Source: Aphelocoma coerulescens
Lineage: Eukaryota; Chordata; Aves; Passeriformes; Corvidae
Assembly (NCBI RefSeq): GCF_041296385.1
Contig: NC_091014.1
Coordinates: 49,370,078 to 49,434,077, forward strand
Length of the DNA: 64,000 nt
Direction: 5' to 3'
In this document: positions 52,634-63,589 of the stretch, piece after piece
How positions within the stretch are numbered: position 1 is the first letter of the stretch
How the letters are laid out: the number at the start of each line of letters is the position of its first letter
Position numbers and translations under genes: made by a program
The notes under the pieces: generated by a model
Seen by the model: only the letters and a program-made list of their open reading frames with translations
Told to the model about the DNA's origin: nothing
Databases searched by the model: none

Positions 52634-54879
52634 CTAAGAGTTAAATACCTCTGTGCTTGCCTTCATGTTTGCCACTTATCCTGAAATTATCCTTAATATA
52701 ACCCAAATTAATATAGAACAAAAACGAAAAAGCTTGGATTCAGCATTATACTGGAATTGAGCCCCTATACAAAGTGTTTGCTTCCTCTTCTTTGTTTGAA
52801 AAAATGCCTTCAGGAAAAGATACATTCTACATATATTAATCCTTATTTATTTGATGGGGAGGGGGTTTATTTATTAGTAGTAGTAAATGACTATTAAAAA
52901 TACTAATATAATTACTCATTAGAAGTAAATTTTAAAGCATTACGAGTTTACATTTTTAAGTCTTTATAGGAGGCAGAATTGCTTTACAAATAGTTGCTGA
53001 CAATTTAACCTATTTTAGCTCTTTTTGCCTGCAATTTTACAATTTTTTGTATCTAAGCAATTTAGACATGCCTTCTGGTTTCTAAATATTATCTGCATTC
53101 TTCCTCTCTTTTCTTGCACTGCACAGGTCTCCTTAGCATGCACATGACCTAGGAGTGCACTGTCTGTCAGGTTCTCTGATTAACACGCATTGCTCTTAGC
53201 AGTGCTTAGCTGTAAATAGTCAAGCTCAGCTTTTAATCGCACGTTATGAGTGTTATGAATGACTTTCCATTCTTAATGCACAGTTGCAATAATTTTTGCC
53301 TTTTAAACACAGCTGAAATTTCTTATATACTTTCTTTGCTCAGAGGCTAGATTTATTTAAAAACTCGTAACTTATTACTTTGGTTCAGTTGATTTTAAAA
53401 ATAAGAAGACATTGTTCGAAACTAGTGGGGTTTGTAGATGTAAAACAAACATTCAGTGTGGGAATGTCAAGTAAAGAATTTGCTGAGCAATATAGGACTT
53501 CTGCATAAGAAGAAAGCAAGATTTAACAATATTAAAGTCATATCAAATCTTTTAGAGTAACATGTTGACATGTGCAATATATTACTTATCTGATGTTGTG
53601 TGTCTTAAAGGCTAAAGAAATGTTCCAAGAACTTTCAGGTGGGCAGAATTATACACAGAAGTCACAGATGTACAGCTCTTACTCATAATACTGTTGGTTG
53701 TGGAGTTCTTGTGAAAATCTGAAATAACCTGCCTGAAATAATTCTGAAAAGCTGAAGTTTCGGACTCAGTGGACCAATAAATTCATTTTAAAAAAAGTTA
53801 CCTAATAAGTTTGTTTCAATTCTTTTATTTAAACAGACGAGTATGTAGTGTCAGGATTTTGCCAATGTCAGACTGAGCAAAAAATATTCAGCTGAATTTT
53901 GTCAAAAGTGTAAAATATCATTGGTATTTAGCACTGAAGTCCTTTCAAAAACTCAGTCTTCATGCCACTTAGAGAACAATGGTTCTAAAAATATCTTTAG
54001 CATTTCCCTTTCTGCCTTTCTTTAACTATGTCAGAAAAAACTGTGGCCTCCTCATCCATGTAAACAGAGGAGCCTACACAATTTCTTCCAATATGAACAG
54101 TTAATCTACAGAAAAACTTGATTTTTCCCTGCCTTTTTTTTTTCAAAGTTTCTGAAGTGCTATAATTAAAAGTACATCAGTGTGTCAACCTGAGAATATT
54201 TATACAGCAGAGCCAAAAATAGTTCTCCCTTTCTCTGGCTCCAGGCAAGAGTTCTTGGACCCTTGGTTACTATTAAATAAGAGGCAGGGACATACTTTCA
54301 TTTGGGAAACCTCTCGTGTTCAGTAATGAGGACTTAAACGAGACAGGGGACTGGAATGGAGTGATGATGCAAGTATAAAAATTTTTTCCTCTCAGTCAGT
54401 CTTGCTACACTGAGAAAGGGCAACCATGCAGTTACCCAACTCTAGGTGAAAGGCTTAGATTCATTTTTTTGCAAAATTCTGAAAAATGTAAGTCCCTCCC
54501 ACATGCATAAACAGAGGAAATAGTCTAACAGTTTCCCCATTTCCTGCTCCTCTTCATCTTTTTTCTCTTTTCTATATTCATTATTAATAACAAATGGACA
54601 AATGGACTGCACATCTGGTTCAGGTCTGGTGAGAACCCTCAGGATGGAAGTGGCAACAACTGCCAAGCGACTTAATTTCAAAACGGAAATTCTCCTATGA
54701 AAACTTTCTGTAAGAGACTGATTGATTTTTGCTGCCAAGTAAAACAGGCCATTCCCATAGTTATGACATTTTTGTAACTCCTTTCCTTTCCAAACTCATA
54801 CTAGCAAAATGCTAACCATGATTTCAGTTACGAGAATGTGAGCGAGGGGAAAAGAAAGATGTTTTCTCCAGCCATTTTG
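52634..54879. other. Single-copy DNA, no gene recognised
   Basis: AT-rich unique sequence downstream of the LTR. No repeats or coding exons are recognised. Confidence 0.6.
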
Positions 54880-55110
54880 ACGCAGATTGCTAAAATTTCA
54901 TTTCATGAGCTCATTTTGTGTAAGCTGAATTGGATTTATGAGCTATGATTCTTTGTTTTTCCTATTTTTAATGTAACCATTATATAAACAGTAACGTCAC
55001 GGGTCATCTATCAAACGAAGTGTGAGTCAGTAATTTTACTGGACTGTAAAGCAGAGCACTTCAGAATTCCACCAGAGGGAGCCAGTGCAATTGAAAACCT
55101 GACATTCTAA
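54880..55110. promoter_or_regulatory. Candidate conserved element with CRE and weak CTCF-like word
   Basis: Complex sequence carries a CREB/AP-1-type word TAACGTCA at 54992-54999. It also has a CTCF-like word CCACCAGAGGGAGCC from 55070, which departs from the consensus at a usually conserved C. The stretch is free of repeats and open frames. It is a regulatory candidate by texture and motif content only. Confidence 0.25.
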
Positions 55111-58100
55111 GTTCCAAGGGGAAAAAAAAAAAAAATCAAACCCAAAAAGCACTTAGGGAAAGATCATTATCGTGCAAAATAGCAGACTGAAAAGAAAGAA
55201 CGACTACTCTTCAGAAGCACGGTGGTTTTGCCTTTTGAAGAAAAATTCTTCACATTCAAAATAACACAAAATTGAGATCAATAACATAAATTAAAAACAA
55301 CCGTGCTTATATTTTTTTCCCCAGGAAATGCATTATTTTGCATTACACTGCACTCTAGTAACCCCTTATTTTGATTGTTTATTATCACATTGACAATTTC
55401 TCCCTTCATATTTTGTCCCACACCAATTCCTCAGCCTTTTTCTCTTCTCTTAAAACAGGCATCTCCAAACCACTGGTTGCAGATCACCATCTCCCCACCA
55501 TCAGCTGTGAGAAAGCTGTAAAATATCCTGTGACTCTACCTAGCAATGCATCTGATATCTTTTCTTTTAATGCTTTTTCTTTGATTTTACTAGAATTAAG
55601 AGTATTTTGGTGATTGTCAGGCAATATATTGCAGATATGCAGCAGTATTGAGATCTGACTTCCAGTAGCTGTGCTTTAAGCACATAATTCTCAACAGTTC
55701 CTCATTTGTTGTTTTGGCTATTCAACTGACTTTAAATATTCATCTCTTGCTTGAAATTTAAAGTGCACTGTGATCGATTTCTGCTTCTTTTTTTAAGTGT
55801 CAGGCTTTTACAACTGAGCGAGATAGTCAACCAACCATCACATCTGAAGCCATCTATGGTGAATGTGCATATTTGGTTTTCTCTGCCATTAATAGCTTTG
55901 GAAATGGCAATTAATTTCTCAAATGGCTTTTTAATCTTTTATTTTATATCATCTTCCTTTTTCCATCTGCTAAATCTAGAAACCTATCCACTTCCCTTCT
56001 ACTGCTCATTCACCCACCAAAAATAGTGTCAGTAGTCAAAGAAGCCAATCCCAGCATTGGCATGGCTAAACAGGACCAGTAGTTTCTTCCAGCCATCAGG
56101 TCACTCTTTTGCACCCTCATGACTTACATAAGATATAGGGCATCCCATTTTTTCCTAAGGAAACAGAGTTAAACAAAAACAAGGAGGGGGAGGAAGAATA
56201 GTGAAAAGAAAGACAAAAAAACTCCTGAATGAAGAAGTCAGAAGTAGAAGTAATAGTAAAATACATGGTAAAGATAAAAATCAACTTCTGAAACGAGAAT
56301 TATGTCTTACTGGTTTTTACTAGTTATGAGGACCATCAGGGATTTCTCAAGATTTCCCTGTGCACATGGATTACTGCAATCATTGGAGCACACCCCTAAG
56401 TAAGGAAAAGAAGAACGTGGTTTACATGCCAATGTGGTTCTCATATCATGAGAAAGGAGAAGGGAGGAAGCTATTATCCTATGAAGCCACAGTTTTGTCT
56501 AGAAAGGGAGCTGTTCTTCTGCTCCCCATGCATAATACAATGAAGCAGCAAAAGGTGGAGACTGGAGGACCAGGAACACACAGCAAAGCCCACACTACAA
56601 CAAATTGCTAGAGTGCTGGTAGTTTTCACCTAGTTTTTGTCAAACTCTTAAAGCAAGATTGATAAGAGAAACTGTTCTCTTTATATAAGATCCATTAACT
56701 CATATGCCATCTAGAAGATTCCAGACTGTCATTTGTTATGCTTTCTATTTTGTGTTCAATGCTTTCACAGACAAAATATACCTGATGATGCACTCTAATG
56801 TTTTGATATCTGCTCACAATGCTGCTTTCCCTCTCAGCTCCAGTGTTTTCTAAACTCTGAGTTTTGTGTGTTCATTAATACATTTTTCAGTGATGCATAT
56901 CTTTCTGTCATGTTAGAACTTCTCAAAAACTTTACAAAAGCAGCAAAACATACAGAAATTTCCCTTTATACTTTCGTTAAACATTCTGACAGTGTTTTCA
57001 AGGTGAGGTCAGTTTGCCTTTTGTTAACTACTAGATAAAAACCAAACTGATTTTTATTAATTCTTGGCTCTGCACTCTGATTTTTTTTATACCCTCTGAT
57101 TTTTCAGTACTACAGCAGTGTAATCTGTCAAAGTTAGAGAACAGCAAGCACTGTTTAAGATCTGAAACATTAGTACATTCTGAAGTGGCAGAATGTTTGG
57201 GGTTTTTTCTTGTCTTCTGCAGGGTCTTCTGTATATGTTTTATTTCATACCTCAAGCAAGCACCAAGGTTTTGGTTTTCACAGCAACTCTTCCCTATGTT
57301 CATCTTTGGTTTCATTGTCCTATTTCCCCATTGCAATAATGTGGCCTGCACTTGTCCACGAGGTCTGTATTGACTGAGCACTGGAATGCATAGAAGTGTG
57401 ATGCTTTCCAAGTTAAATTCATTGCATATAGACTCATTTATAGTTTTGTAAAACCAATACCTATAAACCTTTCCCCATGCTCTTTTCAGTGTAACTAATT
57501 TCTCTGCATATGCCTTTATCTCATGACATCTTTTTTGGGTTACCTAACTTCAGATTATGATGCATTTTCCTGTATTACTTTCTGTGGGTTTGGCTATCCC
57601 ATATTTTTCCTGTCTCTATACTTCACTTGGCTTTATTAGGTTTGCAATTCCTTTTTTTTTTTTTTTTAATAACAGTTGTTTACTTCTGGAATGAATATGA
57701 TGTGAGAGTCAGTCCTGATTGTTATAACTTATATATATTAGAGTATTTGACTTTTTCCATGTTTGTCCCTAGAATTTTCCTTAATAGGCTTTAAGTGACA
57801 GGTCTGTTTTGAGGCTAATCATTGACAATTTCAAGATCCTAAGAAATGCCATATTTCAACCCAAGTCAGACCAATGAAATTTTTGAGTCTACTGTAGTCT
57901 TTCATCACAGCTAGAAAGTTATGATTATTCTTGTAGTCTTTTGGTAGACATACTGTGGTATCTAGAACTACATTACAAAGGAATACTTAGATTAGTACAC
58001 AATCTATTTGGATTTTGGAGTGTTCTGATACGTGTCTAAAGACTTCGCTGCATAAAGACTTTTTTGAGATTACTCTGAAGCAATATATCTCACACACAAA

Positions 58101-58559
58101 GAGAGGTTTATTCTGCTCACAAACTTCAATCATCTTCATTTTAATTACCAGGTCTTATCCTTCTAAGCAGGACCTCTCTCAGTTTTTGCTATTGTAAAGT
58201 TGAAATTATCTATTAAAACCAGCCAGCCTCTTCTTTTCCTGGATTTCATTTTCCAATTTTTATGGCATCTCTTTAGTGCCTTTGTTTGGCAATCCCTCCT
58301 GAGGACATGTGATGAGAATGCAGATTCCCTCCAAGAAGGAGTTTATTCTAATTGGAAGCATCCACTGGATGTAAACCATGCTATAGGAATAAAAATGGCC
58401 AGATTCAACTGTTTGACTTTTTGCCTAAACAGAAAATGCAATTCTGCATGGGCACTTCTTGTTTACTTTATTTCAAAATTCTTAGGACATAAATATTCAA
58501 GCTCTGAGATTCCTCCAACAAGGAGGAATTCCCTTTTTTAAAAGGCTCCATTTATTAGA
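55111..58559. other. Single-copy DNA, no gene recognised
   Basis: AT-rich unique sequence with an A-run near 55.12-55.13 kb, a purine-rich run at 56.17-56.23 kb and a 16-T run at 57652-57667. Nothing coding is recognised. Confidence 0.6.
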
Positions 58560-58880
58560 CAGCTCACATGACTAAACACGGAGGGGAAGCTGCCCAGCTG
58601 TGTGGCTGCATTTAGTACTGCATAACCTATGCTAGGCTAATAGGGGAAAGCCCCTTAAATCCCTCCTCCCACTAATCCCCCCAGGCACTGACGTACAATG
58701 TCACAGTCCTCTTTACCTGGAATTTTTCAGCTCTTCAGCTGCTAATTTCACGTGGGATGCCTGATCACTCCTTCCCTTAAGTGGTGTAAATTGATTTTTC
58801 TAATAACTTCTAAAACTTCATTTTAGCTTAATCAAAATACATTAGCACAGAAAAAGATCACTGAGTCATACAGACCTCAC
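58560..58880. promoter_or_regulatory. Candidate conserved non-coding element
   Basis: Complex sequence holds an OTX/bicoid-type word TAATCC at 58673-58678, TGACGTAC at 58689-58696 (CRE-like) and a CTTAAGTGG word (NKX2-like). It is repeat-free and has no open frame. It is a regulatory candidate on texture alone. Confidence 0.2.
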
Positions 58881-59384
58881 TACAATCCCATTACACTGGA
58901 CAGAAATTGTATAAGGGCAAAACTATACAGAAAGAAGCCCTGTAAATTAAGATACCATTTGATAACTCATATGTTCTTACTGAAAAGATCATTAAATCTT
59001 GTCCTGTGAACTTCACAGAGGGAGGGTACATACAAAAATTAAAAGGAAAATAAAACACAAAGAGCAGATGGAGTGTTGGATATGTTTGAATGGGCAGGAA
59101 AAAGAGCATACAAAATAGCTGCGAAGATTAATCAGAATCAAATATATTCAAGTTGCAGCAGCTGTTCAGGATTGTGGCATCCTAAAGACCACACCCAGTA
59201 AAAGGCTTCACTCCTTATCCAGGATTTGTGTTTTTTCATTGATTTAAAATAATTAATTTCTGCAGCTATAGGAGGCCCCATCACAGATCACATTGCCGTG
59301 ATGATATCAGCTGTGCTGAACCTCAACATGCCAATAACAATGTATGTTACTTGCCAAGGCAAATAGGTATCAGCAGGTGACTCA
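58881..59384. other. Single-copy DNA, no gene recognised
   Basis: Unique AT-rich sequence leading into the CR1 fragment. Nothing else is seen. Confidence 0.55.
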
Positions 59385-60145
59385 GGTGGATGACACCAAA
59401 TTGAGGGAAGCAGCTGATTCCCTCAAGGCCAGGTCATTAGCAGGACTCTGAAAGGCTGGGGACGTGGGCCAGTATGAATTTCTTCCAATTCAATTAAGAC
59501 AAAAATAAAGTCCTGCACCTTGGATATAATAAGCCAAGCAGCCAGGAGCTGACTGAGTAAAGAGCAGCTTTACAGAAAAGGTCCCACAGGTCCCAGTGAA
59601 CAACAAGGGTAGGCTTGGGTGAGGGATTGCTCTTACAGCAATGAAAATTAGTGATATACTGGGAAATATCAGTAACAGCATAGCTAGAAGACCAAGGAGA
59701 GTGATTACTGTCTCCATCCCCTTCTGGCACTTGTGAGACTGCCTATGGAGAGCTGTGCCCAGTCCAGGGCAGTGTGAAACAAGAAAGATACCAACAAACT
59801 AGAATGAGTCAAGTGAAGGGTCGCCAAAAGAACAGATAACTGGAGCACGTGACGAACAAGGAGATGCTGAGAAAGGTTGGCTTGCTCAGCCTGAAGAAGA
59901 GGAGGTTACAGTTTGATCTAACTTATGTCTTCAGCTACCCATTAGGAGAGATAAAGAAGACAGAGCCAGACATTTCTTGGAGATGCACAGAAAAATGATC
60001 AAGTTGCAACGTGGCAAATTCCAAGGAGGAGGGTATATGGAAATTCTTCACAGTGAGGGTGGGCAACCTGTTGTGGCAAAGAGGTAGTAGAATTTCCCAT
60101 CCGTGATGACATTCAAAACTCAACTGGACGTTTTGCAAGATGAGA
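59385..60145 (+). mobile_element. Old CR1 LINE fragment (ORF2 end, decayed)
   Basis: The plus strand follows the CR1 ORF2 3' region in order. It starts with GATGACACCAAATTGAGGG, continues through AGTCCTGCACCTTGG and CAGCACTTGTGAG-like words, and reaches AAATTCTTCACAGTGAGGGTGGG and ATTCAAAACTCAACTGGACG. In CR1 this covers the end of the reverse-transcriptase ORF. Many substitutions and indels break the frame, so it is a fossil. The typical 3' UTR tail is not recognisable, so the end is approximate. Confidence 0.85.
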
Positions 60146-61529
60146 TTCAGCTAAGCAAGCCAAAGGGGAGGTAACTAGCATCCAGTTACTATGATGTGCT
60201 AGATCCCAGCCCTACTCCTGTCTGTGGCTGTAAAGGGCCTCTTACAGGTGACTTTCTCCAGTCACCTTTTAGCAGCCACTAGGGACAAGCTAAACAGAGA
60301 GCTGATGCAATGATGAGGAAATCATGCAATAAGACTGTTAGAACTGGACACATGCAATAGCTGTATGTAGATCCTGAGGAGAAGACAGAGCCTCCACAGA
60401 TCTTGGAGCATTGAGAGTAGTTCCCAGTACCTGTTCTGCTTTGCATTTGCATGTCTCTGTGACAAATCAACTAGGAATGCATTTACTCTGTAACTGCAAA
60501 TCATTGCAGCCTCACAATAGTCCATCCACTGCAAAACAGCCCTTTTGCTGTGCTGACTCATACCTCCATGTCTCTTCTTGCTCCCCTTCTTAGGCATTTT
60601 TGGATAAGTCATCTTGGTTGGGGTACATAAAGATGACTGAATCTTGGCTCCCTGACCACAAGGGTTAATGAACAGAAGGAACTGAGAAATTGCAGGCAAA
60701 AAACCTAAGCTAAGTGTGTGTGGTCCCATAAAATGCAAACAGGCAATGCTTGATCCACCAGAAAGTCTCCCAGCTTCAAGAAAACCATCAGCGTCTTTTG
60801 AATAAAATTTAAACAGGCACAGCAAGTGTAGACCAGCCTAGCAACACTGGTTTTGATCATGCTCTGGGAGGTTTAAAGCCTATTGCCAGATCACAGCCCT
60901 ACAATATGACTCATTACACTACATCTAAAGTAATGAAATTGTTATGAGACTGTAGTTGTTATTTTTCACTTATCAGAACAAAATTTGAATCTATGGCATC
61001 CCCTGAGAAACAGGTATTTATATTCAAACGTTTAAATGAGTAGGCCAATTCTCAGAAATGCATTGTTTACAGGCCACTTATATTTAGAAGTCTACATATA
61101 GGATGCTGTTTGCACTTTAGCTATGATTATCTGAAAAAAGCTAAGCTGGGGTTCCTTTATCCAAAGAAATACTAGCAGTAGTGGAAGCCATCAAAAGAGA
61201 ACACCATTTGCTCCAATTATATGGGGTTAATTCTTCATCTCAGAAGTCAGCAAATTAAATATAGTTTCTTGTCTAATGTCACTGTGATACAAACTTACAA
61301 CCATGTTTCTGCTGACCGGGTCAGCATCAAGCCAGATGGCCAGCCCATATCCTCCTGCCTTTTACTCTCAAATCTCACAGTAGCTGGTTTCCATTTCCCT
61401 CGTTCCTTTTTTAGGTAGGTAAGGAGCAGGTGCTCGGGTTCCTTCACCTCAGGGACTGCTGACTCCAGCCCTTCTCAGGTTCCCGTAAAAAGAAACTCTG
61501 CGTGAAGGAGATGCAGAACTACACACGCA
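60146..61529. other. Unique DNA, no gene recognised
   Basis: Unique sequence between the CR1 fossil and the tRNA-bearing CpG island. A 167-codon minus-strand frame (60322-60825) has no recognisable domain, and I judge it a chance frame. Confidence 0.55.
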
Positions 61530-61779
61530 AAGACATCCGAGCTGCCGGTGCTGCTCCGCTCCCCCCGCCTCCAGGCGGGCGGTTTCCAGGGGTCCGTGCC
61601 CGCAGGCCCGCGTGCGGCGGGGCGGGAGCGGAGGCCGAGCCCGTCCGTGTCCCCGGTGGGGGCCGAGCCCGTCCCCCCGCTGTTGTGCCCGGCTCGCCAG
61701 CTCCGGCCGCGCCCACCCGCACCCGCCCCCCGGCCTGGGCGGAGCGGGGGGGACCCGCGGGGAGCGCAGTGCCCGCCAC

Positions 61780-61851
61780 TCCTCGTTAGTATAGTGGTGA
61801 GTATCCCCGCCTGTCACGCGGGAGACCGGGGTTCGATTCCCCGACGGGGAG
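61780..61851 (+). tRNA. tRNA-Asp (anticodon GTC)
   Basis: A complete 72-nt tRNA gene without an intron and without an encoded CCA, as expected in a eukaryote. The anticodon GTC is at 61813-61815 in a canonical CTGTCAC loop. The acceptor arms TCCTCGT and ACGGGGA pair with G-U pairs as in other vertebrate tRNA-Asp genes. The A box is TTAGTATAGTGG at 61786-61797 and the B box GGTTCGATTCC at 61830-61840. As I remember it, the sequence is identical to the human tRNA-Asp(GTC). It reads aspartate codons GAC and GAU in cytosolic translation. RNA polymerase III terminates at the T-run 16 nt downstream. It faces an identical copy on the other strand. Confidence 0.99.
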
Positions 61852-61866
61852 AGCTCCACGGGTATG

Positions 61867-61871
61867 TTTTT
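61867..61871 (+). terminator. Pol III terminator of first tRNA-Asp
   Basis: A run of five T bases starts 16 nt after the mature 3' end, a normal distance for a tRNA trailer. It prevents read-through toward the opposing tRNA-Asp gene. Confidence 0.85.
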
Positions 61872-61947
61872 ATTGTTACTCCTTTTCTATTGCCCCGCCC
61901 CGCGCGACCCGGTGACAACGATGGCAAAAGGCGCCGCCTGCCGGAGG

Positions 61948-61951
61948 AAAA
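61948..61951 (-). terminator. Pol III terminator of second tRNA-Asp
   Basis: Four A bases on the plus strand are TTTT on the minus strand, 13 nt after the 3' end of the minus-strand tRNA-Asp. Four T bases are the minimum for vertebrate Pol III, so termination may be weaker here than at the other two genes. Confidence 0.7.
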
Positions 61952-61963
61952 TGTACTCCTGGC

Positions 61964-62035
61964 CTCCCCGTCGGGGAATCGAACCCCGGTCTCCCGCGTG
62001 ACAGGCGGGGATACTCACCACTATACTAACGAGGA
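61964..62035 (-). tRNA. tRNA-Asp (anticodon GTC), inverted copy
   Basis: On the minus strand all 72 bases are identical to the tRNA-Asp at 61780-61851. The anticodon GTC is at 62002-62000 and the B box reads as GGAATCGAACC at 61975-61985 on the plus strand. The two genes are convergent, with 112 bp between their 3' ends. The 5' flanks of the two copies share no clear similarity, so the duplication is not a recent block copy unless the flanks have since diverged. Either selection or gene conversion keeps the tRNA bodies identical. Function is the same: aspartate delivery in cytosolic translation. Confidence 0.99.
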
Positions 62036-62321
62036 ACTGCCACAGTAACCCTTTTCGCGTTACTCCCTTTATTAGCAAATCCGCACAACCGTGTCCCCGT
62101 TAGCCGCTCGTAAATGCAGTGCTGTTGGCGTAGGGACAGCAGGGGCGACCTCCGGTAGCGGGAGCATGAACCCACGAGCCTGCGTACGGCGGCAACGGGG
62201 CGGGAGGCGAGCTCGGCACCACCAGGGAGCGGGGATGAGAGGCCCTTGCTGCTGCAGACCACTAGCGGGGGTGTGGGCGGGGAGAGCTGACGTGCTTGCG
62301 CGGGAAGGCGGTGACGGAACA

Positions 62322-62457
62322 ATGTCGGAGCGGAGGGGCCGGCGCAGGGGTGCGGGTGCCGCAGCGGCCGGGCAGCGTCGTCGGCCGCGCCGGTCCAACC
62401 CGGCCCCCGCCCTGCCCCTCCAGGCACAGGGGCAGCACGGCCGGCGGCCAGTGCCGG
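62322..62457 (+). CDS. Candidate first coding exon or lncRNA exon
   Basis: An ATG at 62322 with A at -3 opens a frame of 45 codons plus one base, beginning MSERRGRRRGAGAAAA. It ends at a strong splice donor, CGG|GTGAGT, at 62457/62458. The product would be basic and rich in Arg, Ala and Gly, as GC-rich frames often are; I recognise no domain. The same frame is also open upstream to 62091. A convincing acceptor (TTTGTTTCCCCCCACAG) ends at 62664, giving a 207-bp intron that contains the tRNA-Trp gene. Joined this way the frame stops at 62733-62735 after about 68 codons, so a small protein, or more probably a non-coding transcript, is possible. The splice signals are seen; transcription is inference. 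Confidence 0.2.
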
Positions 62458-62493
62458 GTGAGTTGTAACGCTCGGGAGTAAGGTGCTCAGCAG

Positions 62494-62565
62494 GACCTCG
62501 TGGCGCAACGGTAGCGCGTCTGACTCCAGATCAGAAGGCTGCGTGTTCGAATCACGTCGGGGTCA
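62494..62565 (+). tRNA. tRNA-Trp (anticodon CCA)
   Basis: A complete 72-nt intronless tRNA gene without encoded CCA. The anticodon CCA at 62526-62528 sits in the loop CTCCAGA closed by a TCTGA/TCAGA stem. The acceptor arms GACCTCG and CGGGGTC pair with one T-G wobble. The A box TGGCGCAACGG is at 62501-62511 and the B-box region GTTCGAATC at 62545-62553. It follows the vertebrate nuclear tRNA-Trp sequence with at most a few substitutions (C before GCGTG and G in TTCGAATC). It reads the single tryptophan codon UGG. A T5 terminator follows 6 nt downstream. It lies just downstream of a strong splice donor, so it may be located in a Pol II intron. Confidence 0.99.
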
Positions 62566-62571
62566 TATAAC

Positions 62572-62576
62572 TTTTT
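62572..62576 (+). terminator. Pol III terminator of tRNA-Trp
   Basis: A run of five T bases starts 6 nt after the mature 3' end, which predicts a very short trailer. Confidence 0.85.
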
Positions 62577-63589
62577 CCTCCTTCTGTTAGCTTTTACCGC
62601 CTTCCTCGCACAGGAAACCGAGGGACGTTATTGTTATTTTGATTTTTTTTGTTTCCCCCCACAGCTTACGGTCTCCTCTTTTGTTTGAGGCTGAGGGCAG
62701 CGCGAAGAGAGGGCTCAATGGGGGTCAAGGCATAGGATTGCTGCTGTAGCAATGTAATCATAAAGATCCCGTTGGATAAAATTGGTATGTCTTTTGTTTA
62801 TGGTCTTTGTGTATATAGGACTGTCTGATTACACACCTAAACACAAAAGGCAAGAATGTGTCAAAGATTTACTTTATTAAGACAACCGACTGTGGGGAAA
62901 TTATGAGAAAAATTCAGAAAGCTGTATAGAAAGAGTAAATTTTGAAGGGGACAGAGGCCCCAAAAATGGCAGAGGTACCATGTTTTCAGTACAGAAATAA
63001 CAAGGAGTAAAAGTAAAGGCAGAGGCAGCAAGTGGTCTAACTGAGCCAAGAGTGCAGACAGATTCTTGCTTCTCTTAAGAACCCTGCAGAGGACTGAAAC
63101 ACTGACAGGGAGGGAGAGGGAACCAGGGTGCTGGTGGAGGGAACCTCCGAGAGTGATGGGGTTAGACTGCGGAACAGAAGAGTTTTCTCAGAGTAGCCAT
63201 TTCCACATGCTGAGGTGGACAGGTACCCACGGCAGAAGGGCACAGAGAGTACTTAGCTTTGATCTAGACATGAGATAGCAAGTCCTAGAAGCAATACTTT
63301 AGTGATTCAGATGGACTGAAAAGTTTGACACTTGATAAAATTTAATTGGGAGGGAAACAATAGTTTGTCAAGGGCCTAAATTGAGAGAGAATGCCAGAGA
63401 TGCAATTCTCACTTTGTAAGAACTGATTTTTAGTGTTGTAAACCATAGAAGAAAATGAATACAGAAGTCTTAGAAATCAGATTCAGCAGAGTAACAAATT
63501 ATGTGGGGCTTAATAAGCCAAACACTTTGGCTTTTACAGACTAATGTTTGTTCTACATACCCTTAAAACTTTTAAAATACAGAAATTCT
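62577..63589. other. Unique DNA with a strong splice-acceptor-like site
   Basis: A long pyrimidine tract followed by CACAG ends at 62664 and looks like a genuine 3' splice site on the plus strand. A GTATGT donor-like word lies near 62.78 kb. Beyond that the sequence is unremarkable unique DNA without recognised exons. Confidence 0.4.

Larger units (their letters stand above)
61530..62480. promoter_or_regulatory. CpG island around tRNA genes
   Basis: Two GC- and CpG-rich blocks (about 61.53-61.78 and 62.12-62.47 kb) flank the tRNA-Asp pair. Such islands keep tRNA genes in open chromatin and often also host Pol II promoters. Open frames across the tRNA-Asp genes are meaningless: they are translations of tRNA sequence on either strand. 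A candidate Pol II first exon is listed separately. Confidence 0.7.

Noticed and set aside
58381..58402. Resemblance to the reverse complement of miR-135a (TAGGAATAAAAATGGCC)
   Set aside because: The match fails in the seed-bearing end and no hairpin partner is present. I looked for it because RMST-region miRNAs would be expected if the window reached that far; none was found.
60322..60825. 167-codon minus-strand open frame
   Set aside because: No recognisable domain and no promoter or splice support; the length is within chance expectation for a window of this size.
61449..62078. Long open frames across the tRNA-Asp genes, with peptides such as NRTPVSRVTGGDTHHYTNEE and VVSIPACHAGDRGSIPRRG
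   Set aside because: These peptides are conceptual translations of the tRNA-Asp gene on either strand, a well-known source of false protein annotations.
62260..62275. CCACTAGCGGGGGTG as a second CTCF site
   Set aside because: It departs from the CTCF core in the GGGGGCGC half, so it is too weak to call.
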